Positions 57,701-64,000 of a stretch of DNA of 64,000 nt are shown here, piece by piece. The notes under the pieces were generated by a model. The model made no database searches and had not been told where the DNA came from. It saw nothing but the letters and a program-made list of their open reading frames with translations. This DNA comes from Silene noctiflora (taxonomy: Eukaryota > Streptophyta > Magnoliopsida > Caryophyllales > Caryophyllaceae): positions 155,484 to 219,483 of the forward strand of contig VHZZ01000040.1 of the NCBI GenBank assembly GCA_009801015.1, written 5' to 3'. Position numbers and translations under genes: made by a program. Position 1 is the first letter of the stretch; every line of letters begins with the position of its first letter.

Positions 57701-60700
57701 GCGTAGTTACATAAATCTGTTTTGTTTTGCTTACATAAGATATACCTGCAATATGTATTACTGAGCATTGCACTTTTGCAGGAAATGAAATTGGTCTGAG
57801 CCCCAAATTGAATTTGAAGGTATTGCTTATCAATTTGAGTGCATAATGCCTACACTTAAATCTATAAGTTTTTAGGATTCGCACGATTTCAAAAGTATTT
57901 AGGGGTAAAACAATTTCAAATCTCAATTATAATGATCAACAAGTTGTGCATTAGATTTCTCTTGTTAAATTACATCTTCTGCAAATCTTCCCTATTCTGG
58001 TGTATGGATAAGAAATTATTTTAGACTAAAGACACATTTAAAGAATGACTCTATTTTACTTTCGGGTTTCCATAGCGAATGATCTTACTTGGTTTATGCA
58101 GGGGTATGTTATTGGCAATCCAGTTACAGAACGCGATGCAGATGCAAACGAAAAGTATAAGTTTGCACAGAGGGTATCTCTCTTATCTGATGAACTTTAC
58201 AAGGTATGCAATTTTATTAAGCATCGTAAACTCATTTAATGTTTTTCGAGGTGTTAAGTTCCCGCATGAGCCTAGGCCTTGCCCACAACGATGAAAGAAT
58301 CTACTTCTTAACCCACCTGTGGTTCCGTCCTACAACAAATTCACAATGAGTTAAGTAACTCCTAGGTTTATGAAGTGTTTGACACTCTCCTAAAAGTATT
58401 TGGGTTTGATCTTATTACAAAAAAAAGCACATTGTACGAAATTCGAATAGTATTCCCTCTATTCTAGATATGTTGTGAACTTGTTTAAATGGATGTAGAC
58501 TTTATGTACATAATAAAATGGGTGAGATTGAAGATTTTGTAATGAGTTTTCAAAATGTCAAGTTGAACTTTAACTTCAAATTCTTAGAAGCTCATCATTA
58601 TTATTTTAATATAGGACAACTTTATCCAAAAGTGACCGTTTTCTAAATTAGGCGGTAGTAGTCGTGGTACTCCGGGATCGCAATTATGATTGTGCCTGAT
58701 AAGAATATAAATTTGGATTTTTTATTTTTTTATATTGAGATTCCATACTTGAATTTTGCACCTAAGTAAACTAGTTGTGTTTTATATTTCAGTCTGCGGT
58801 GATAAGTTGCAATGGTGACTTTGTGAATGTGGATGCAAATAATACCAAGTGTTTACGTTATCTTCAAGTCATGGAACAAGTAAGTTGTAATGAGATATCC
58901 TCCATATCCGTCATATATCATATATCGTTTCTAACCTTCTTTCGTGAAGGCAATGGTTTGAGCTCAACTATGTAGGGTTTCATTATAAGATCGTGAGACT
59001 GGAATTGTTTTTCGCTAGTCTTACGGACTGAATACTTCTTCCAATTCTTTCGAAATTGCAACATTTTTCTATTTTAGGCCTATTTATGGAACAACCATAT
59101 TTCTATTTAGATCATGTTTTTGTTTGTTTAAACACTTCATTTAATATTTGTGCCAAAAACAAATGTTGCAAATCCAAAGAATTGTTGGAGTAATTTTGAC
59201 TTATTTAATAAGACGGTTTAATAACAACTTATTTTTCTATCAACAAACAATGCTCACGTAAAACAATTTTGACTTATTTAGTTGGCAATTGATGTTATCC
59301 AGCTTATCATTATTATCAGGTGATCTTATATACTCCTTCAATTTTAAACAGACGGGAGCCTCGCCCTTTAAAATTCTACTTACAAAAAAGACAAATAGGG
59401 CTCATTGTCTTAAATGGAGGGAATAGCAATTTGTGTAGCAAGACTGTATCTGTTTAACTTAAAAAGATTGTGACTATTTCTTACCAGGATATAAAATCCA
59501 TCAATGGCGGTCAAGTGCTAGAACACATGTGTCAGTTTATGTCCCCAAAGCCAGTTAAGAAACTCTCACTACACAAATACTCAAAGAGATATGCTCTCCT
59601 TGAAAAAGGCAAAGGCTGCCGGGTATTTTTCTAAGCTGTAAATTTATATTACTAATTTTGTATTGTTTTTTATGTTCGTTCGATGTTTGATATTTATTAT
59701 TCAAATATATCGACAAAATATAAGGTTATGGTTGGAAAAGTTTTCTAAATTGCTGTAAAAGGAAGATGGAAGCTCTATATACCTTTTGTTTGGATAAAGG
59801 TATTTGGAGTGGAAACGGGTGGAAGGAAATGAAGGGAGACAACTTCCCTTATTTAGTTAATAAGTTGGGTTTGAGGGATCCATTTTCTCTCCGATAATCC
59901 TAACTAATCCAACATAGGAGTTTAGAGGGAAAACACTCTTGCTTCATTTCCCATCCCCTCCTCCCTTACCCTCACCTCCACCCCCTCTTCTTCCCTCTTC
60001 TATTTATTTCAAAACAAAGGGCTGTAGGTTTCTCTTCGAAAGGCTATATTGTTTCCTAGATGAGCTTAGTTACCTTTTGGGTTGATCTATACAATTTATC
60101 ACTGATGACTCAATGCTCAAGATGCAAAGAATTTAGGCAATGACATTGGTATATTTTTCGAAATAGATAACTTGAAGCAACCCCTAATAAGTGCTGAGTT
60201 GCTTATTAAAGTGATGTTAGATGTAGGAAATCCTTTAAAAGCCTCTAACAATGAGGGAAGATGGTTGCTATTTTGTGGAATCTTTTAGCTATGGAGAACT
60301 TAATTCTCTTCATTATATTGCTTCAGTAAGGGAAGTGGCTTAAAATTCACAGTTAGAAGACTTGTGAGGGTAATGATTATATGACAGAAAATCTATTGGA
60401 GAACTTAATTCTCTTCATTATTGGTGTTGGAGGCAGCGCCTAAACAGGTTTTTCGACTTTTCTTGATAGCAATGATGGTTAATGTTAATGACTTGGAGGA
60501 GACTCAAAGTGTCGCTTTTGCTTAGGTGTCAGTAGAGAGAACTAGAGACAGTAGACAGGGAGACTTTGAGTTTGTGGTGGTGTTAGGTGGACGGGCAACT
60601 TATCTCTTACAATGGACATCACATTTGGTTTTGATGTTTCGGGGCAAGATGGGAGTGCGATCTTAACCTTGGTTGGAGTTTATTGTTGACTGTAGGTTCC

Positions 60701-63700
60701 TAATTAATATAAGACACGGAAAATATTTCTCTTAGTTGTTACTTGTTAGGTTTCGATGGTAATTGGAAATACTTAGATTACAGTAGAAAGGAGTAGAAAG
60801 GAAGAGCTGTCTCTTAACAAGAAAAATTGATTGATGCCTTTCCAGACGTCCTAGATGATTGTACCCTTCGTGATCTTGTTTTTGCGGAAACATGGAAGGG
60901 ATGAAGGGATAATCATTCAATAACGTCTAGTTAGAAAATTAGTGACGGAATGTTGGTGAGATTGCTTCCCTCATACGGAGGTCCATGGTTTAAACTTTAT
61001 AATGCTCGACCATTAGCCCCTTGTAGGAAAGAACTTCAAGCTAGAACCTTTTTTGTCAACTAGCCCAGAAAGTTAAGTTGTGAAGGCTGCTTGAGAGGAT
61101 GTACAGTATCTTCTGGCGAAGATATGATTCTGGCTTGTGCCTTTTGACTTTCGACGTGGGCAGGAAGAATATTGTTGATTTAAAATGACAAGTTAGATGA
61201 ACTGAAACTGAGCTAGTTCAGTGGGAGAGGTGAGCTCTTTTGACTAGAGTATCCGCCAGGCACTCTTTTTCTAATTCACCAAAGTAAAGCACTAGGCTGG
61301 ATTGTATGCATGCTTTGTTCTTCCAATGACATTGGGAGATAGTGTCACGCGATCTGTGACAATTAAAAATGAGGTGAGAAGGCTGTATTGACTATTGACC
61401 ACCTTTTCAGAGCTATCAACACCACATCTGTGGTACTAAACTGCTAATATTAAATAAAGTGCACAGCTTCACGGAAAGTTACGGAATTCCTTCACATCAG
61501 CCTAATTAATATCCTTTACAACAGTATATCGAAAACCCATGACAAATAGGTTGAAGAGATATCTTAATGAGGTTATTCCACACAGCCGAACATTCACTCA
61601 TGGGCGGTTTTGTACAAATTGCTTTCGAGATCTTTAATGGTATGAATGAAGGGACGTGGGTATATGCATTCTTCTACACTCAAACTCTTCATGAGCAAGG
61701 CGAATGGTCGGGCTTACGGCCTTTTCTGTAGATGGTTATAGAGGAAATGGGGCTATCTAATTTGTGGTTTCACTATAAAATTGGGCTATCTAATTTGCTG
61801 TTCACTAAAATGCGTGATGATAGTTTATCAGTCTTCTTGTTGGAGAAGCGTCTAACTGAAGTAGAGGTCTCCATTAGGAGGGGCTGTTTAGCTCTACCTC
61901 TTTGAACTACATTCATTGCTTTCTGCCGCAAACCTCGGTTCTTTTGCGACAAAAATAGACGGACCATACCAATTTGGTCTGCTCATCTTTTCGACGCAAT
62001 TCTGTCGCAGAAAGTTAATTTGCGGTGGATTTTCCAGTCCGTCACAAACTTCATCGTAATAGTTTATTTTCTTTTAGTTTTAAATAGAAAAAGTGCAATA
62101 AATATTTTATTTGAAAAAGCAGAATTTTTTTTGCCTGCCCATCTTTTGATTTCCCAGTCTGCAAACCTGGAATTTGTTGTGATCTGGAATACAAACAAGG
62201 ATTATTATGCCCTTTATTTCTTCCTCATTCTTCATTTATTTTCATATTTTGATTTCCTGCGTCTTTTGAATGGCATTTACATTCTTCTTTTGTACTCCTT
62301 TAACAACGTGACCTTGACAATACGTTTTACTCAAAGATTCTATATTTATGTTACTAGATAAATTACGGAATGTTTTCTTCTCATCCAATATCTGAATCTG
62401 TCAAACAGGATTATTATCTGCTCGTTTACTCGTGGGCTAATGATGATCAAGTAAGAGAAGCTTTGCACATTCGAGAGGTATGATGGACAAGTTTTGTATT
62501 ATGTTATTACGAGTTACAACCCATTGCTTGTGGCGTATAATCAAAATTCTTAGGTGCTTGTTTTCCAAAACTTGTCTGTAACATATTTTTGAACTCAAAA
62601 AGTAAGTATTGGGTACATGTTTGTGAGATACGTTTTTGAGTTCTTTTAAGGTTGCTACAATGTTGACGGGTTTTCTACTCAAATTATGGTGTACACATTC
62701 GATAATCATCCCAATTAAGTGATAACTAAAAGTTGGTGAGGTAAGTCTGTACATCAGAGTATCAGACTGATCAAAGTATAATTAAAACGCACAAGTACCC
62801 CAACATGGCAACTTTAATGTTAATTTTAATACCTATGGAATTTGAACCATGATCATGAGTACCACCTCTTATGACTTATTAGCGAAGTTGGCTGGCATAT
62901 GCCTTATATTAGTATATTATTAGGTTTTCCGCCTTATTCTAGACGCAGAAGCTTCTTCTTATCAGATTGAATTCATGTGATGAGACTGATGACAAAGTGA
63001 ACTTAAGAAGTAAAAAACAATTTCAGATTGTACTATTGTAGAAGTATATTTTTCCTACAAAACCTATGTTTCGAAATTATATTTTTATTGTTTGTTGTGC
63101 AGGGAAGCATAGGTCTTTGGGTTAGATGTAATTTTAATACACCATATGATCAAAATGTTCAATTTAGCTTGGAGTACCATAAGAATATATCAACAAAGCC
63201 TCTGCAAGTACTAATCTTCAGGTAATTACTCTTTATTAGCCCTCACATACGTGATCCTCTGTATTGTGCTTGTCATCTTAATGGCTACTTGATCTGCACA
63301 TTAGTTTTTTCTTAAATAACTTTGACGGTTAGACGATGTTGATTTTGTAGGACCTATATTCACCATTACATTAGCAACTTTCTCTTATTCCATTCACTTC
63401 GGTTCTTTACACTTCTGTATAGGTTACTATAAGGATTGGTCATAACGACACTCAGTTCTACACTCCAACATTAAAAAACACCGCAGAAAAATTAAGCTAG
63501 TAAAACAATACTCTCATAAAATGAATGGGAGAGTACATTTTCTCTTCCGTGTTATCATTCCACTTAAATTAATGCAGACAAATGACGATGATTGGAGTTG
63601 GGATACCCTAATTAATTACTCCTATAACTCAGTTTAGAATAGATATTTTTCTCTTCTTGTCTGATATTTTTTTAAATTGAGGCACCGTGGTAATGTTATT

Positions 63701-63923
63701 GTTGTGTTGTATTTGAAGTTTGTCCGATCCCTTTGCAGTTGAGGGGGTTAACTAAACATTTAGCTGTGAAACTTGCTACTCATATAACTTCGCCTCTCAT
63801 TTATTGCAGTGGCGATCAAGACATGGGTGTCTCGTATTTGGGAACGCTTAAATGGATCAACAAACTAAAAATTCCAACTAGTGATGACTGGAGACCATGG
63901 TTTGTTGATGGTCAGGTTGCCGG
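48756..63923 (+). CDS. Serine carboxypeptidase-like acyltransferase (SCPL clade IA type), 3' part beyond window
   Basis: Twelve coding exons are visible: 48756-48904, 49847-49992, 52994-53076, 53951-54073, 55566-55668, 57782-57819, 58102-58203, 58793-58879, 59488-59622, 62409-62477, 63103-63221, 63810-63923. All are GT-AG with consistent phases, giving 422 residues plus two bases. A signal peptide (residues 1-28) targets the secretory pathway; members usually act in the vacuole. Motifs: oxyanion-hole WLTGGPGCS (81-89), [10 protein letters not shown], nucleophile Ser186 in GDSYSG, and catalytic Asp389 in SGDQD. The catalytic His (usual GGGHTAPEY) lies past the window. GDSYSG instead of the peptidase GESYAG fits clade IA, whose studied members move acyl groups from glucose esters (e.g. 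sinapoylglucose) to other metabolites; the substrates here are unknown. The gene exceeds 15 kb because its introns are full of transposons. Confidence 0.9.
49000..49175. mobile_element. MITE of the TTCTCATTTGTGACGG family (SCPL intron 1)
   Basis: Left end AATTCTCATTTGTGACGGAC folds with TCCGTCACAAATGAGAAGAC, and the right part has ACATTACCCGTCACAAGGGA. It resembles the elements at 49580 and 50700. Borders are approximate. Confidence 0.6.
49322..49516. mobile_element. Stowaway MITE in SCPL intron 1
   Basis: Nearly perfect inverted ends CTCCCTCCTATTCACTATAT and ATATAGTGAATAGGAGGGAG, flanked by TA at 49320-49321 and 49517-49518. 195 bp. The well-preserved ends imply a recent insertion. Confidence 0.9.
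49580..49795. mobile_element. MITE of the GACGGATAGTGTCC family (SCPL intron 1, copy A)
   Basis: The left part AAGACGGACACTATCCGTCA and GAAGACGGATAGTGTCCCTC is mirrored on the right by TATCCGTTTTCAACTTGTGA and ATTGTCCGTCACAAGG. It ends only about 50 bases before exon 2. The copy at 50725-50920 shares most of this, including the GCATATTGTGAGAGG/CACAATATGC block. Confidence 0.7.
50725..50925. mobile_element. MITE of the GACGGATAGTGTCC family (SCPL intron 2, copy B)
   Basis: Left TATGACGGACACTATCCGTC and GAAGACGGATAGTGTCCCTC; right inverted GAGGGACACTATCCGTCTTC and ATGACGGATAGTACCCG. The central segment is in the opposite orientation to copy A. Confidence 0.7.
51349..51739. mobile_element. hAT-type MITE, GAGCTCG-rich (SCPL intron 2)
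   Basis: Opens TAGGGATGTCAATG and closes TTTATACCCTA, with an exact 8-bp target duplication CTGGTAAT at 51341-51348 and 51740-51747. Subterminal regions are rich in CGAGCCGAGC/GGCTCG words and the middle is AT-rich. 391 bp, non-coding. Confidence 0.88.
51821..52666. mobile_element. Older ACATCGGATG-family element split by a hAT insertion
   Basis: The left piece (51821-51921) and right piece (52504 to about 52666) match the left and right parts of the elements at 55808 and 56350 (words such as TTTACAATAAAACTTGAAAA and ATCATAATGCTTAAAAACTG). The hAT element 51922-52503 sits between them. The outer borders are approximate and the copy is decayed. Confidence 0.5.
51922..52503. mobile_element. 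hAT (Tip100-like) non-autonomous element
   Basis: Ends CAGGGGCGGATTTAGGGG and inverted CAGTGGCGGACGCAGGAA, with an exact 8-bp target duplication ATTTTCAT at 51914-51921 and 52504-52511. 582 bp. It contains tRNA-like B-box words in both orientations: GTTCGAATCC near 52068 and GGATTCAAACC near 52171. No transposase frame. Confidence 0.88.
53149..53295. mobile_element. Short MITE with GACGGTCTCTC palindromes (copy 2, SCPL intron 3)
   Basis: Near-identical to the element at 9615-9765: GAGACGGTCTCTCAATAGCA, GAGAGACCTCTCACATGATG, GGGTGAGGGACCCACTG and TTAGTGAGAGACGGTCTCTC in the same order and orientation. Confidence 0.75.
53461..53911. mobile_element. hAT-type MITE, CGTGTCGGGTTC-rich (SCPL intron 3)
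   Basis: Opens TAGACCTGAC and closes TTGCCACCTCTA, with an exact 8-bp target duplication GGTATATA at 53453-53460 and 53912-53919. Interior with AACCCGACCC and GTGTCGTGTTCGTGTC words in both orientations. 451 bp. It ends only 39 bases upstream of SCPL exon 4, so the branch-point and acceptor region is confined to this gap. Confidence 0.88.
54120..54639 (-). mobile_element. Small non-autonomous Helitron (SCPL intron 4)
   Basis: On the minus strand it starts TCTCTATACTATAAAAGTTA and ends with the hairpin CCCGTGCATTTTGTGCACGGG (stem of 8-9 bp) followed seven bases later by CTAG. It sits between A and T, as Helitrons do, without target duplication. 520 bp, no Rep/helicase. One isolated N at 54510. 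Confidence 0.85.
54679..55188. mobile_element. Long-TIR foldback element (SCPL intron 4)
   Basis: Opens AGAGTTTTTTTGTCGAAAAC and closes with the inverse GACAAAAAAAACTCT. Matching inner blocks continue for about 125 bp (TACCAAATTGAAATT against AATTTCAATTTGGTA). 510 bp, no coding. The arrangement suggests a Mutator-like MITE; a target duplication is not obvious. Confidence 0.75.
55300..55540. mobile_element. MITE of the CACAAATTCTTA family next to SCPL exon 5
   Basis: Left CACAAATTCTTATTTCAGAC and CCGTCTGAAAAC; right inverted GGATAGTGGTCGTCTTAAGC and AAGACTTTCTG. Central direct repeats GGCAAGTGGGTGGAAAATGG and an inverted TGGATATACCCACTTGCCTC. It ends about 20 bases before the acceptor of exon 5 (55565). 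Confidence 0.6.
55808..56076. mobile_element. ACATCGGATG element, copy 1 (SCPL intron 5)
   Basis: Left end ACATCGGATGTAGTACCTC and right end GGTGGTAGTACATCGGAT form imperfect inverted ends. The interior is TTTGAGTTTT/AAACTCAA-rich. A partner copy lies at 56350-56691 in opposite orientation. Confidence 0.55.
56350..56691. mobile_element. ACATCGGATG element, copy 2, inverted (SCPL intron 5)
   Basis: Left TACATCTGATGTATTACCAC and right GAGGTAATACATCCGATGTA. The interior is the reverse complement of copy 1 over most of its length (e.g. GAGCATTATAATAAAGTTTT). Together the two copies make an inverted pair of about 0.9 kb. Confidence 0.55.
57180..57540. repeat. Imperfect tandem repeat in SCPL intron 5
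   Basis: Three diverged units share GGGATTGTTTGGTTTAA, GGAATGTTATACGGAGAGGT and AATCCAAATAGGAACAACAT. They are spaced by about 90-130 bp. Confidence 0.6.
59333..59423. mobile_element. Short Stowaway-like MITE (SCPL intron 8)
   Basis: Ends CTCCTTCAATTTTAAACAGA and inverted TTCCCTCCATTTAAGACA, flanked by TA at 59331-59332 and 59424-59425. 91 bp, probably internally deleted. Confidence 0.6.
59623..62408 (+). other. Large SCPL intron 9, no recognised gene
   Basis: 2.8 kb between exons 9 and 10. Short frames on both strands show no family motifs. The middle (60400-61900) is less AT-rich than other introns and may be a decayed insertion, but no element ends were found. Confidence 0.4.
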
Positions 63924-64000
63924 GTAAGTACTTCTTTGTTACCATCTTTCCGGGAGACTAATTCTTGAAACAACCATTTAACCAATAATCAGTGCCCCAA

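Noticed and set aside
62020-62361. 113-codon hydrophobic frame in SCPL intron 9
   Set aside because: T-rich intronic sequence translates to Phe/Leu-rich peptides; no family match or start evidence.
59623-62408. Retroelement remnant in SCPL intron 9
   Set aside because: Composition hints at a decayed insertion, but no terminal repeats or recognisable polyprotein motifs were seen.
1-64000. CRISPR array, operon or prokaryotic defence system
   Set aside because: The DNA is plant nuclear with spliced genes; the tandem repeats lack the unique spacers of CRISPR arrays.

Overview
This is a stretch of plant nuclear DNA. It is AT-rich, its genes are split by many GT-AG introns, and it is crowded with small non-autonomous transposons and tandem repeats. 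All recognisable proteins are land-plant families, and the gene structures are those of a eudicot. Repeat motifs such as GACGGTCTCTC and GACGGATAGTGTCC suggest Caryophyllales, but that is only an impression and was not tested.

Seven protein genes can be read exon by exon with matching splice phases. (1) A RING-H2 E3 ubiquitin ligase of the MBR/RHG1A type, + strand, CDS 2362-6949, 678 aa. (2) A membrane-anchored RLCK/RLK-type kinase, + strand, 9974-14227, 485 aa. (3) A GH123/DUF4091 putative glycosidase, - strand, 29719-16158, 16 coding exons, 649 aa. (4) A CYP721A-like cytochrome P450, + strand, 31036-34113, 512 aa. (5) A deSI/PPPDE thiol peptidase, + strand, 38477-39887, 247 aa. (6) A BES1/BZR1 family (BEH4-like) brassinosteroid transcription factor, - strand, 44016-40802, 320 aa. 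(7) A serine carboxypeptidase-like acyltransferase (clade IA type), + strand, 48756 to beyond 63923, cut by the window end. Genes 2 and 3 converge, 3 and 4 diverge, 5 and 6 converge, and 6 and 7 diverge. I see no functional cluster: these look like unrelated single genes in a normal plant chromosome arm.

Between and inside the genes lie many repeats. There are hAT-type MITEs with exact 8-bp target duplications, Stowaway and Tourist MITEs, a small Helitron with correct ends, two tRNA-derived SINEs, long-TIR foldback elements, and a 10-copy satellite of about 310 bp (44222-47356) between the divergent BEH4-like and SCPL genes. First introns or 5' leader introns of several genes carry private tandem repeats, and the P450 3' end is triplicated together with its last codons and stop. 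There is one N gap (13638-13875), one 45-base C run ending in N (4579-4624), and one isolated N (54510).

No previously undescribed multi-gene system is evident. The best leads are the uncharacterised plant GH123-like enzyme, the satellite carrying repeated G-box/ABRE cores, and the repeat-driven remodelling of introns and of the P450 3' end.
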